DNA from: Bactericera cockerelli
Lineage: Eukaryota; Arthropoda; Insecta; Hemiptera; Triozidae
Assembly: GCA_024516035.1 (NCBI GenBank)
Contig: CM044961.1
Location: forward strand, 4,453,022 to 4,517,021
Direction of reading: 5' to 3'
Length of the DNA: 64,000 nucleotides
Shown in pieces: positions 22,027 to 32,900 of this stretch (the first letter of the stretch is position 1; every line of letters begins with the position of its first letter). The notes under the pieces were generated by a model, which worked only from the letters and a program-made list of their open reading frames with translations, had not been told where the DNA came from and did not search any database. Both the position numbers and the translations under genes were made by a program.

Positions 22027-22220
22027 GGGTTGGGTGGAAGAGATTGCTAAAGGCAATAACCCCGCATTTTAGCTAGTACATGTGTATATGTTTTCTCCAT
22101 TTTTTTCTGTTTTTTTTTTCTTCTTATATTGTTTCCAATATTGTATATTAATTTGTAATTGTCTGTTTGTATACATACTATACATATATGTCCTTATTAA
22201 TAAAGTGTAAAATAATAATA
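22027..22220 (+). mobile_element. LINE 3' tail
   Basis: GGGTTGGGTGGAAGAGATTG, hairpin, 'ataaccccgc', T-rich, TAATAAAGTGTAAAATAATA end. Confidence 0.7.
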
Positions 22221-23090
22221 ATAATATAATAACCACGGAAGAAAATTTAAATTACAAGGAGACATACCATTTACACAAAATGGACATTACAATTTATTAT
22301 TCTAGAGTAGGTACTATTGTAACTTTGATAATAAAAGATGGTGATGAATCTTATGCAGGGAATAATAAAATAAACTAATGCTTAATAATATCCTATAGTG
22401 GCAAAAGTGTTATATTTAGCAAATACCAGAGGTTAAAGATGGATCTAATGTTCATAAAATGTGTGTGTAAAAAAGTTGTAAAACAAGTTCAATAGAGAAT
22501 AGATTTTGTAAAAATCAATCTACAACTGTTGTTAAGAACTATTTGAAGAAACTTTTTTTTTTAAATTGTTGATTTTAAGAAATCAACAATTGATTCAATA
22601 TACATATATTAGGTTCAAAACATCACAAATTAGAATTTTAATCAAGTGCTTGTCTATGCAATACCTGCCTGGTTATAATGAGAATAAAAAATGTGATTAA
22701 TGTAAATATACAATATCTTGTTCCACTAAATAATCAAATGCTGTGTTGATATCAAAGGTTCTAAATATAATTTGTTCCACTAAATAATCAAATGCTGTGT
22801 TGATGTCAAAGGTTCTAGATATAATATTAGCTAACACAGAACAGAGGGTACAACGCAACGGTGCCATATACATATTGTAGGTAATTCAAACCATACTGGT
22901 TCTCTAATCTTGTAGTGAAAAAAGTCATTGGATATAGTAATAAATATTTAGTGAAATTTTGGATCCGAATTCAAAATTCCATTATGTATTGTTTTATTTG
23001 TGGTGAAGCACAAGGCCTCTTCACAATTTTTGTGGGTAGCGCAGCATTACTAAGAGCCTCCTTTCGAATTATTCTATGACATTAATTTCT
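22221..23090. other. Intron, with a two-unit tandem at 22708-22824
   Basis: AT-rich. 'ttgttccactaaataatcaa' starts two ~58-bp tandem units with two differences. Nothing else seen. Confidence 0.5.
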
Positions 23091-23094
23091 TTTT

Positions 23095-23278
23095 ACTCTG
23101 GTAATGCCACCACTGGTCGTTACTCATACAAGTAACTACTCATTTTTCCTCACGAGGTATGAGTGGACCCCGAACATCCAAGTACAGAGCAGAAAAATTC
23201 CTGCCCCGCTGGGAATCGAACCCAGGTCAACGTGTGTGCAATGCCTAGCGCGCTAACTCACTCTGCCACGGTGACTAC
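23095..23278 (-). mobile_element. tRNA-derived SINE, family D
   Basis: Reverse copy: 'gtcaccgtggcagagtgagt' head with box B GGGTTCGATTCCC, body with 'ctcatacctcgtgaggaaaa'. Other copies: 33060-33340 and 42600-42880. Confidence 0.7.
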
Positions 23279-23317
23279 TCAAAATTCCATTAAAAATAAT
23301 AATAAAAAATAAAAATG

Positions 23318-23507
23318 GCTCTAACGTCGTTTTCAACTGCGTGGTCATATCACCATGGGGGTGTTAACCTCCATTCGCAGGAAAATTACAAACCTGCTAC
23401 CCACATTACCCTCACCCAGCCTGGCTTAAGTGGGTCGCTGGGCGTTGCTTAACTTCGGTGATCCTACGAGAACCGGTGAAATTCAACGAGCCATCGACGC
23501 TGGCTCA
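23318..23507 (-). mobile_element. 5S rRNA-derived SINE, copy 2
   Basis: Minus-strand 5S-like head (gagccagcgtcgatgg, caccggttctcgtaggat, accgaagttaagcaacg) then the family body. Confidence 0.85.
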
Positions 23508-23775
23508 AAATTCCTTGATTGTTTCAATCCTTTTTTTTCATAGACGTCTACACCTCATCACGGATAACAAAAATCCTTGAATTGAATGAAAACCCAATGT
23601 TTTTTGAACATGTTTAGGAGTTTGCAATTTTCACTACAATATTATCTGACTAGTATGGCTTGACAACGAAACAATCGAGCTAAAAAGAGAGAGAGGGGGG
23701 AAGGGAATGAAAAGGGGGGGGGGGACACAATCGCATGGGCCGCTAACCATTCTCTACGGTAGAACGGGTGATTAC

Positions 23776-24571
23776 CAGTGCCTAGCCCGGAGGCGGCGGG
23801 GGTTTTCTTCATGAGTGAGGGCAGCAGGAGAGAAATGCTGTTGTTGCGGCTCTTGCTAGGAGGACTAAGGGTGAAGATACTCGAGGCCCGACTCTTGGTC
23901 TGGCTGGGAGGACTGGACGTGCTTGTGCTGACCAGCGTGGAAATGCTGGAGGCACGGCTCTTGCCCTGGCTAGGCGGGGTCAGGGCGTACTGCGTGTTGT
24001 CCACGCTGCGCGTGCGCGTCTTAACCACAGGCGGAGACAGCGTCACCTGACTCGTGTCTATGCTGTGCGCGCGCAGCTTTGGTACAGCGGGAGGCGTGAG
24101 CATCTTGTGTCCAGGGCCGAGTCAGCGTGATGCAAGCTCGACCACTTCGCTGGCGGCACGCTCTGGCTCGATCGCTATGGAAACGCTACCGGCACGCGTG
24201 GGCTCGGTTGCTATGGAAATGCTACTATTCCGACTGCTTCCCCCGACGCTGATTCGACTGCGGGACCTCGCGAGAGCCAGCACACTGCTCGCTCTAAACT
24301 TCCAGTGAGATGAAATCGGAGTAAGCGTTGAGGTGCTACGTGCGCGCGCTTTGGCGTCCCCTGTGACCAGCGTGTAGATGCTTCCCTGTCGGCTTTTTCC
24401 GGGGAGCAGTGTGGCGATGCTGCTCGCGCGGCTCTTGGCTTGTCCCGGGGGAAGCATGAGGGTGGACACACTGCTTGCTCGACTTTTAGGTTGTGTGGGG
24501 AGGACCAGGTTGTGTAATCCCGCCGGGGAAGGTGACCATTTGCACCGGCAGAGACTTCAGGGAGCCCCGAA
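23776..24571 (-). CDS. unc80: unc80 exon e18, Ser/Arg-rich, with frameshift and stop
   Basis: Acceptor TCTCCCAG (phase 1 in), donor ACTG|GTAATC (phase 1 out), 796 bp. It starts RGSLKSLPVQMVTFPGG, then a +1 shift in a G/C run near 24520-24530 is needed to enter the long frame. That frame carries about nine copies of a motif like KSRASSISTL (KSRASSVSTL, KSRASSIATL, KSRQGSIYTL, KSRASSIFTL, KSRNNSISLL). An in-frame TGA at 24122-24124 breaks it before MLTPPAVPKLRAHSI. The repeat nature and frame retention say it is coding in origin. The shift and stop may be assembly errors, an unseen mini-intron, or real damage. Confidence 0.65.
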
Positions 24572-24864
24572 CTGGGAGAATGGACGGGAGCGGAGGAGGC
24601 AAGCAATGATAGAGAAGTGGTTAAGCAGGAAAATCAAAAAAGAAGAGAATTGAAAAGCTTGAAAACAAGGTAAAAGTTTGGATTAACTCAGAACAAAACA
24701 AAAAAATCAATGAAATATATTCTGCAATTAAATATATTAAAAAAAAAAAAACCATTGAAATATCAGTGTAACCCTGAGAACTTAATTTTAGCATCAAACA
24801 AACCATAGTCTAAAGCTGATTTGCAATATTTTTGTGGGTTTGTAAAAGCTCAAGTAACAAAGAT

Positions 24865-25022
24865 TTCATTAACTTCGCACGGATTATAAAACTATTCTAA
24901 ACAAAAATTAATGATGTTCTACATTTTTTTGTATATAATTTTAAGTTTTTCTTTTAAATTTACTATTATTAATGTATTGTTGATTGTTTTGTATAAAAAA
25001 TAAAGTGTAAATAAATAAATAA
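24865..25022 (+). mobile_element. LINE 3' tail
   Basis: 'cattaacttcgcacggatta' onward matches 19360-19503; ends AATAAAGTGTAAATAAATAA. The phrase 'gtgggtttgtaaaagctcaa' at 24833 recurs at 25032, a probable ~17-20-bp target-site duplication. Confidence 0.6.
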
Positions 25023-25975
25023 ACATTTTCGTGGGTTTGTAAAAGCTCAAGTAATAATGTGTGGAAACTTTACAGCAGAGTTTTGTACAAGTGGAGCAAA
25101 CAGAGAGAAGGCAAAAGCAGTGTCCAGAGGGCGTTCTAGAAAGTTGGGCGAAAGCAAGAGATGGATATAGAATAGACTGTACAGTAGACAATATATGTAC
25201 ATATGTAGTATTTACAGGGTCAATAAATTGTGAAGCGTGTTAACAGTACTCTCAAAATAGATTTTTTTTTCATTTATTTTTTTACTATGGATAATTAAAT
25301 ATATTAAGTAATGCTCTGTTTCTGTTCATAATAAAAAGTAAAGAAAAGCAAAAAAAAACTAAAGAAACCCATTTCAATTCAAATTCCGAACATATTTTCT
25401 CTCGAACTCTCTCTTTCCTTTTTAAATCATATTGAGAAAAGCATTAATATGTCACTTATATAAAAAAAAATTCAAGTTTTAAAAAGTATTCAGGTTTTAT
25501 TTTTTTAAATAAAAAAAAAACTTCTCCCTGAGACTGTCCTTCCGGAAGGGAAAAATGTTTAATTATAAAAATAAGTACAAAAATATGAATTTATTTTTCT
25601 TTTCTTACATGTTTTTTGTACCTGACCTACTTGATTTCCTAGTAGGCACCTACCGACTTAATATTCACATTTTTTTACTGTATACCATGAAATTATAGAG
25701 AGATACAATTAAACAAATATATTTCAAGAGACTGCTTTCATAATAGAGAGTTGCCAAGAGACACAGTATAACCATCAATAATAATCCAAGATTACATAGT
25801 TTTTCTTCAAGTTAATGGTATACAATAATTCTATTGCGAATTTAACAAAGTTTGATTGAAAATGTTTGATAATAAAAATAAGTACATAGATATGAAACAT
25901 GTGTATAACTAAATCTGATATTCATGTACATCTAATACAACTTCTCACTTTTCTGTTTATACTGAAGTCCCTTCC
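25023..25975. other. Intron 17, no gene
   Basis: AT-rich. No exon or recognised repeat; a poly-C run (25985-25996) borders exon e17. Confidence 0.5.
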
Positions 25976-26023
25976 ACGGTGACCCGCCCCCCCCCCTTTC
26001 CCCTCCCGCCCCCCGCCACTCAC

Positions 26024-26192
26024 CCGAGTCCTTATCCGCGATGCTCTGCAGGCTCTGGGCGGACGTCTGGGAGTAGCCCATGCTGGAGAGAGCCACCGAA
26101 CAGCGGCGGTCATTGCGGGGACAGAACTTCTCCCAGGGGGCGAACCCCGAGACCAGGGGACCCCGGGTGGAGCGGGATGTCTTGGGGAGTGT
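26024..26192 (-). CDS. unc80: unc80 exon e17
   Basis: 169 bp, phase 0 in, phase 1 out; acceptor TGTTCCAG, donor TCGG|GTGAGT. Encodes TLPKTSRSTRGPLVSGFAPW, EKFCPRNDRRCSVALSSMGY and AQSLQSIADKDS. It follows e16 (FLRETYQ) as expected for UNC80. Its acceptor junction is the source of the array just upstream. Confidence 0.92.
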
Positions 26193-27497
26193 CTGGAACA
26201 CAATTGAGAATAGATTCATTTAATAACGAGCGGGATGTCTTGGGGAGTGTCTGGAACACAATAGAGAATAGATTCATATAATAACTACGGGATGTCTTGG
26301 GGAGTGTCTGGAACACAATAGAGAATAGATTCATATAATAACTACGGGATGTCTTGGGGAGTGTCTGGAACACAATAGAGAATAGATTCATATAATAACT
26401 ACGGGATGTCTTGGGGAGTGTCTTCTGGAACACAATAGAGAATAGATTCATATAATAACTACACTGGGAGACCAGGGGACCCCGGGTGGAGCGGGATGTC
26501 TTGGGGAGTGTCTGGAACACAATAGAGAATAGATTCATATAATAACTACGGGATGTCTTGGGGAGTGTCTTCTGGAACACAATAGAGAATAGATTCATAT
26601 AATAACTACGGGATGTCTTGGGGAGTGTCTAGAACACAATAGAGAATAGATTCATATAATAACTACGGGATGTCTTGGGGAGTGTCTAGAACACAATAGA
26701 GAATAGATTCATATAATAACTACGGGATGTCTTGGGGAGTGTCTGGAACACAATAGAGAATAGATTCATATAATAACTACGGGATGTCTTGGGGAGTGTC
26801 TGGAACACAATAGAGAATAGATTCATATAATAACTACGGGATGACTTGGGGAGTGTCTCGAACACAATAGAGAATAGATTCATATAATAACTACACTGGG
26901 AGACCAGGGGACCCCGGGTGGAGCGGGATGTCTTGGGGAGTGTCTGGAACACAATAGAGAATAGATTCATATAATAACTACGGGATGACTTGGGGAGTGT
27001 CTGGAACACAATAGAGAATAGATTCATATAATAACTACGGGATGTCTTGGGGAGTGTCTGAAACACAATAGAGAATAGATTCATATAATAACTACGGGAT
27101 GACTTGGGGAGTGTCTGGAACACAATAGAGAATAGATTCATATAATAACTACACTGGGAGACCAGGGGACCCCGGGTGGAGCGGGATGTCTTGGGGAGTG
27201 TCTGGAACACAATAGAGAATAGATTCATATATTAACTACGGGATGTCTTGGGGAGTGTCTGGAACACAATAGAGAATAGATTCATATAATAACTACGGGA
27301 TGTCTTGGGGAGTGTCTGGAACACAATAGAGAATAGATTCATATAATAACTACGGGATGTCTTGGGGAGTGTCTGGAACACAATAGAGAATAGATTCATA
27401 TAATAACTACACTTGACTACTGGGAGACCAGGGGACCCCGGGTGGAGCGGGATGTCTTGGGGAGTGTCTGGAACACAATAGAGAATAGATTCATATA
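26193..27497 (-). repeat. 57-bp array of the e17 acceptor junction
   Basis: About 22 copies in the intron upstream of e17. Each reads (minus) intron end ATTGTGTTCCAG then the first exon bases (TLPKTSRS). A few copies are longer and include the next exon codons (TRGPLVS), giving a higher-order pattern. 57 bp is 19 codons, so long open frames run through it, but one extra base in the unit next to e17 puts the array out of frame with the exon. Confidence 0.93.
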
Positions 27498-27525
27498 GTA
27501 ATCGACCTCAGTAGATTGATCGAGA

Positions 27526-27725
27526 AGGGTTGGGTGGAAGACATTGTCAAAGGAAATAACCCCGCCCTGTAGTTAGGGAGTGTCCTAATAAATTATATAT
27601 TTTTATATTTTTTCTCCATTATTCTTCTGTTTTTTTTCTTTTCTTTAATTGTATATTTCTATATTGTTAATATGTAATCGTTGGTTTATACTTGTATTTA
27701 TTAATAAAGTGTATAATAATAAAAA
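27526..27725 (+). mobile_element. LINE 3' tail
   Basis: GGGTTGGGTGGAAGACATTG, hairpin, 'ataaccccgccctgtagtta', TTAATAAAGTGTATAATAAT end. It ends the acceptor array on its right. Confidence 0.7.
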
Positions 27726-27730
27726 TAAAA

Positions 27731-27945
27731 AGGCGGCGGACTTGTAACCCAGAGGTCGGTGGTTCAAGTCCCGGTACCAGCGTAGATTCCCTAAAGCGAG
27801 TTTGAGTAGTTGTGATTTGTGATATCACGAAAGTGATTGACACAAATATGATAACTAGATATAATAACTAAACTTGACTATTCAATAAGACGGTTAACTC
27901 GTAACCTAAGGTCGGTGGTTCGAGTCCCAAGTTCAGCAAAATTTA
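27731..27945 (+). mobile_element. tRNA-derived SINE, family E (one copy plus a partial)
   Basis: 'ggcggacttgtaacccagag', box B GGTTCAAGTCCCGG, body ending 'gtgatatcac'; a second partial head starts near 27885. Others: 43140-43290 (+), 45590-45715 (-). Confidence 0.65.
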
Positions 27946-28095
27946 GGGCGAAATTAATAGACAAAATCAATAACTCGTGTCATTGCTTAGCATCGGTTTT
28001 TCCAATCTAAGACAGTAGGTACGCCAACCGAGACTTTACAGAGGTATTGCAGCGCCACAGAGGTATTACAAAAACGTCTATTAATCTAGCCATTT
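27945..28095. mobile_element. MITE M1, copy 3
   Basis: 'agggcgaaattaatagac' left end and 'gtctattaatctagcc' right end with the 'cattgcttagcatcggtttt' core shared with 19976-20075. Confidence 0.7.
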
Positions 28096-28099
28096 ATGC

Positions 28100-28252
28100 T
28101 TTATTAGGAGGACAGAGTACAATGGTAACAGTATAAAATTAAGAAAAAACAAACAAATGACAAAATAAATAAGTAAAAAAGAAAGTAACAATAATGTCCT
28201 ACCTAAAGGGCGGGGTTATTGCCTGTGGCAATCTCTTCCACCCAACCCTTTT
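28100..28252 (-). mobile_element. LINE 3' tail
   Basis: Reverse copy ('aaagggcggggttattgcct', 'tcttccacccaaccctt'). Nearly the same as 10637-10775. Confidence 0.7.
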
Positions 28253-28934
28253 TTTTGGCATTGGCAAGGCGAGTTCAAGTAATAATTGTGATATCACAAA
28301 TGATTTTGAAAAAATAAATAAAAATATTACCTTCTTATGTCTTCTTATGTTACCTGGTAGGTCAGTTTTTCTTATGCTAGCTGGTAGGTCAGATGTTATG
28401 TTACCTGGTAGGTCAGATCTTCTTATGCTATGTTACCTGGTAGGTCAGATCTTCTTATGCTATGTTACCTGGTAGGTCAGATCTCCTTATGTTATGTTAC
28501 CTGGTAGGTCAGATATCCTTATGTTATTTATTTGAAACATATTCACAACTTAAGTTGTAGTTTTATTTATAATTTTTACAGGGAAATCATACATACATGG
28601 ATACAAATTTACAAATATGAATGTTTTTTTTTTTTTTCTCTCCTTATGTTATGTTACCTGGTAGGTCAGATCTCCTTATGTTATGTTACCTGGTAGGTCA
28701 GATCTTCTTATGTTATGTTACCTGGTAGGTCAGATCTTCTTACGTTATGTTGCCTGGTAAGTCAGATCTTCTTATGCTATGTTACCTGGTAGGTCATATC
28801 TTCTTATGCTATGTTACCTGGTAGGTCAGATCTCCTTATGTTATTTATTTGAAACATATTCACAACATAAGTTGTAGTTTTATTTATAATTTTTACAGGG
28901 AAATCATACATACATGGATACAAATTTACAAATA

Positions 28935-31867
28935 CCGTAGACGGGGGGTACTTTGGCCCATATGGTACTACTTTGGCCCATCATTTAGAAAAATATTTTG
29001 AATTTTACCGCCTTAATCACAGTCAATATTTTTTCATGCTGACTTCACAGATGTATTGATGAGAAGTTGGCAATTTCAATCTGGCTTTTTCTGATAGAAA
29101 ATGTAAACAAAAGTACTTTTTATGAAACTTTGAAATTTGTTGTGCCTTTTTTCTTAAAATGTAGAGGTAAAAACTTTTGTGTGTACTGGATAATCCACGA
29201 AACCTAAAAATAAGGTAAGAAAGATGTAAATTTCATCATTAAGTTTCCATGCATGCTAAAAAAAAGATTTTGTAATAGGTCAATTGAAAAAAGAAATATT
29301 TTTAGTTAACTTTTTTTGGGCATGAGTTGTGCTCTGTTGGGGGTTACTTTGGCCCAGAGATTTTTTCAATTGCAGTGGGCCAAAGTAGCCCCCATAAGAT
29401 TTTAGTTGAAGAATAAACTCTTTTTTTTTGCTCTTACTATGTTTTTAATGTGTAATTTATGTTTCTTAGGGTGTACTTTCATGAATTGTTTCTTTCTCTT
29501 GTTTCAGATGCCACGAACTTACCAAAGAAAAGTTGGTGCAAGGAAATATGCAGATTATTCTGCAGAAACTTTGGCGGCTTGTGTAGCTGATGTTCAAAAC
29601 AATGTTATGACTCAAAGGAAAGCTGCAGAATACTATAACATTCCCAGATCAACTTTAAAGACCAAGTTAAAAAATTCCAACTCTAAAAAACCAGGACATC
29701 CAACAATATTTTCGGCTAAAGAAGAACAAAGCTTTGCAGAACACATTATAAAATTGGCTGAATTTGGTTTTCCAATTACTGACTTGGACCTAAGATATGT
29801 AGTAAAATCTTACTTAGATAAGAAGGGTTCAATTATAAGACAGTTCAAGAACAACTTGCCTGGAGAAGACTGGGCAAGATCATTTCGGAAACGTCATCCA
29901 CAACTCACAGTGCGAACATGTAGCAACATCAAACGAGATAGAGCAGCTATTGATCAAGACATGGTGAATAATTATTTCAACCATTTGGAAGAGACTCTTG
30001 CTGGTATACCCCCAACACATATTTGGAACTATGACGAAACTAATTTGAGGGATGACCCTGGATCACCAAAAGTAATTTGCAAACGGGGTCAAAAGTATAT
30101 TGAAAGAATAATGGATTCATCAAAATCATGTACTTCATTGATGTTTGCCGGAAGTGCAAGTGGTGAAATATTGCCCCCCTATGTGGTGTACAAGGCAGAA
30201 CATTTATGGGACACATGGACTACAGGAGGACCTAATGGTTGTCGGTACAACAGGACAAAGAGTGGATGGTTTGATGTTATGACTTTTGAAGACTGGTTTC
30301 TCTCTATTCTTCTTGGAAAGTTGAGAAAACTAACGGGCCCCAAAGTTCTAATTGGAGACAACTTGAGCTCCCATATCAACCCTGTAGTGATTAGAGCCTG
30401 TGAAGAGAATAATATAAAATTTGTGTGCCTTCCACCACACTCCACACATATTACTCAACCACTCGACGTAGCTTTCTACGGGCCAATGAAAAGATATTGG
30501 AGAAGTATTCTAAATGAGTGGAAACTATCTGGAAACATGAAAGCTGGCATTCAAAAAGATCAATTTCCCCAGCTGTTAAAGCAGCTAGTTGAGAAAATCA
30601 ACTTATCAAAAGAAAACATCATATCTGGATTTGAGAAAACTGGAATTGCACCTGTTAACAGACTTAAAGTCTTGGAACGATTACCTAACGAAGAAGTAGA
30701 TGTTGAGCTAGTTGGTGCAGCCTTCTTACATGGAATAGCTCAAAAGAGAGCAAACCTAACAGTTAAACCAAAGACTACTAGAAAAAAATTGAACGTTGTT
30801 CCTGGAAAGAGCTTTGGTTTAGATGACATTACACCAACTGAAATTGAGAGTGATCTTGATCCTGATGACATTGTACATCCAGCTGCAAAGAAACCAAGAG
30901 GTCGCCCTAAAGTAATCAAAAGTGTTGCTTCAACATCATCTAGTCATGAAATGGATGTGCTTTCATGTGAACCTGAAGCTACAAGCACACCAAAGTGTAA
31001 GACAAAGAAGAAAGAAATTGTAATTAGTTCTTCTAGTGAAGATACAGATGATGACTATAGCTTGCATGATGATAGTTTTGGAGAGGATCTTCAATTTAGC
31101 AATGATGAACTTGATCATATGGATACACCAGACGTGCAGCTCTCAAACACCAACGATGGAAATCAGGTTAAAAAAATTGTACAACACATGGAAGATTCAG
31201 ATTCTGTTTCAGAAAATGTCCCAGAGAACCAAGCAATACAAAGCAAAGAAAGTTGTTCTGGTAAAAGTTCTTTCACTGAGGGTGAATTTGTCTTAGTCAA
31301 ATATAATGGCTCACAGTTTCCAGGGATTGTAGTAAATATACATGATAGTGGTGTCAAAGTAGATTGTATGGAACAGATGAAAAAATTCTGGGTGTGGCCC
31401 CAAAAGAAAGATGTGTTTGATTACGCATTGGAGGATGTAAAAAAAATAGCCCCTCCAAAATTACTCAATAAGAGGGGATACTTTTCTGTCCCTGAATTGA
31501 GTGATTATGCATGAATGTATGTAACTTGTGATGCCTACCAACATTATTCTTTATCTTTAAATACCTTCCTACCTTTTGTCTTAATTTTCAGTTGATTATA
31601 TCTTTTTTTTTCAAGTTAATTACAATAACTTATGTTAAGAGCCAAAGTAACCCCATACAAGGGTAACATTGGCCCACTAACTTGTTTAAAAAAAAAAAAA
31701 AAAAATTGGAAAGTCCCATAAGGACCAAATTTGAAAAATGACAATAAAAACATTAGACTATTCTACTTAAATTCAATTAGTGTTTTCATTTTGAAAGTAG
31801 AAGATTGCAGAATGGATTTTCTAATCAATTTAAAAAAAAGTGGGCCAAAGTACCCCCCGTCTACTGG
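28935..31867 (+). mobile_element. Pogo-family DNA transposon, apparently complete
   Basis: About 2.93 kb with inverted ends containing gtagacggggggtactttgg. 'Tactttggccca' recurs inside both ends (28960, 29345, 29385, 31635, 31665), likely transposase-binding sites. It sits in a copy of the ~100-bp insert whose uninterrupted twin is at 28519-28639, so the empty site is visible nearby. Confidence 0.9.
29508..31514 (+). CDS. Pogo/Tigger-type transposase, intact
   Basis: 668 residues from ATG 29508; the frame opens further upstream (29406), but 'ttgtttcag' just before this ATG looks like a 5'-UTR splice acceptor. Residues ~1-60 hold a Psq-type helix-turn-helix (KYADYSAETLAACVADVQNN, RKAAEYYNIPRSTLKTKLK). 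Residues ~65-150 hold a CENP-B-type HTH (WARSFRKRHPQL). The DDE_1 catalytic domain follows with IWNYDETNL (first Asp), VLIGDNLSSH (second Asp) and ITQPLDVAFYGPMKRYW (third Asp), the DDxD pattern of pogo. A Ser/Asp-rich tail and a C-terminal module (GEFVLVKYNGSQFPGIVV) end it. No stop or frameshift, so it may be active. It is not a host gene: it lies between inverted repeats in a nested repeat. Confidence 0.93.
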   Translation: MPRTYQRKVGARKYADYSAETLAACVADVQNNVMTQRKAAEYYNIPRSTLKTKLKNSNSKKPGHPTIFSAKEEQSFAEHIIKLAEFGFPITDLDLRYVVKSYLDKKGSIIRQFKNNLPGEDWARSFRKRHPQLTVRTCSNIKRDRAAIDQDMVNNYFNHLEETLAGIPPTHIWNYDETNLRDDPGSPKVICKRGQKYIERIMDSSKSCTSLMFAGSASGEILPPYVVYKAEHLWDTWTTGGPNGCRYNRTKSGWFDVMTFEDWFLSILLGKLRKLTGPKVLIGDNLSSHINPVVIRACEENNIKFVCLPPHSTHITQPLDVAFYGPMKRYWRSILNEWKLSGNMKAGIQKDQFPQLLKQLVEKINLSKENIISGFEKTGIAPVNRLKVLERLPNEEVDVELVGAAFLHGIAQKRANLTVKPKTTRKKLNVVPGKSFGLDDITPTEIESDLDPDDIVHPAAKKPRGRPKVIKSVASTSSSHEMDVLSCEPEATSTPKCKTKKKEIVISSSSEDTDDDYSLHDDSFGEDLQFSNDELDHMDTPDVQLSNTNDGNQVKKIVQHMEDSDSVSENVPENQAIQSKESCSGKSSFTEGEFVLVKYNGSQFPGIVVNIHDSGVKVDCMEQMKKFWVWPQKKDVFDYALEDVKKIAPPKLLNKRGYFSVPELSDYA

Positions 31868-32413
31868 ATGTTTTTTTTTTTTTCTCCTTATGTTATGTTA
31901 CCTGGTAGGTCAGAACTCCTTATGTTATGTTACCTGGTAGGTCAGATCTTCTTATGCTATGTTACCTGGTAGGTCAGATCTTCTTATGCTATGTTACCTG
32001 GTAGGTCAGATCTTCTTATGCTATGTTACCTGGTAGGTCAGATCTTCTTATGTTATGTTACCTGGTAGGTCAGATCTTCTTATGCTATGTTACCTGGTAG
32101 GTCAGATCTTCTTATGTAATGTTACCTGGTAGGTCAGATCTCCTTATCTAATGTTACCTGGTAGGTCAGATCTAATTATGTTATGTTACCTGGTAGGTCA
32201 GATCTAATTATGTTAATGTACCTGGTAGGTCAGATCTCCTTATGCTAAGTTACCTAGTAGGTCAGATCTTCTTATGCTATGTTACCTGGTAGGTCAGATC
32301 TCCTTATGCTATGTTACCTGGTAGGTCAGATCTCCTTATGTTATGTTACCTGGTAGGTCACATCTCCTTATGTTATGTTACCTGGTAGGTCAGAACTCTT
32401 TATGTTAAGTTAC

Positions 32414-32514
32414 CTGGTAAGTCTCGCGCAGGAAGGCGGTAATTTCCATGAGCAGAACACAGGCGATGAGGCGCAGAGGAGTGGAGCAGGAGGCCCCGTG
32501 TTGGTTTTCCATGG
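32414..32514 (-). CDS. unc80: unc80 exon e16
   Basis: 101 bp, phase 1 in, phase 0 out; acceptor CTCCTCAG, donor CAG|GTAACT. Encodes MENQHGASCS, STPLRLIACVLLMEITAFLR and ETYQ, a very conserved UNC80 segment. Its donor junction is the seed of the adjoining array. Confidence 0.94.
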
Positions 32515-32711
32515 CTGAGGAGAGGAGATAGGATTCTATCACTAGTTGATCAAACTGATCAGAGTTTACATGCTTAGAATATTCCCTAAAAATTGGACGA
32601 AAATTGGACGAAAATTGCAGCTTCTATCGCGATAAACCATTTTAATCCAAATCTTATTCTAGATCGACGTTACTTAAAAAAAGTTTCATTTAATAAACTG
32701 AATTACAATTT

Positions 32712-32895
32712 AAGGTTGGGTAGAAGAAATTGCCAAAGGCAATAACCCCGCCCTTTATTTAGGACATGTGTATATATTAATTTATTTTTTCTTAATTTTT
32801 TTCTCTTTCTACTTCTTCTTACATTGTACTCGTATATTAATTTGTAATTATCTGTGTTGTATATATGTCCTTTAAAGTGTAAAATAATAATAAGA
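32712..32895 (+). mobile_element. LINE 3' tail
   Basis: 'aaggttgggtagaagaaatt', hairpin, 'ataaccccgccctttattta', AAAGTGTAAAATAATAATAA end, 6 bp before the e15 donor. Confidence 0.7.
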
Positions 32896-32900
32896 ATTAC

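Larger units (their letters stand above)
28338..32413 (-). repeat. ~32-bp array of the e16 donor junction, split by insertions
   Basis: Units read (minus) GACCTACCAG|GTAACATAACAT, matching the end of exon e16 (GACTTACCAG|GTAACTTAACAT). Blocks: 28338-28518, 28640-28838 and 31883-32413, about 30 units. The first two are separated by a ~120-bp insert (28519-28639); the second copy of that insert (28839-28934) contains the pogo element. Confidence 0.88.

Noticed and set aside
24211..24653. Alternative frames in the e18 region
   Set aside because: GC-rich coding sequence keeps several frames open; only the KSRASS-repeat frame has consistent protein-like repeats.
26110..27228. Long repetitive proteins with FSIVFQTLPKTSRS units
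   Set aside because: Translation of the 57-bp acceptor array; only the final unit belongs to exon e17.
29406..29507. 34-residue hydrophobic N-terminal extension of the pogo transposase
   Set aside because: A splice-acceptor-like TTGTTTCAG precedes the inner ATG, and the extension looks like UTR/intron.
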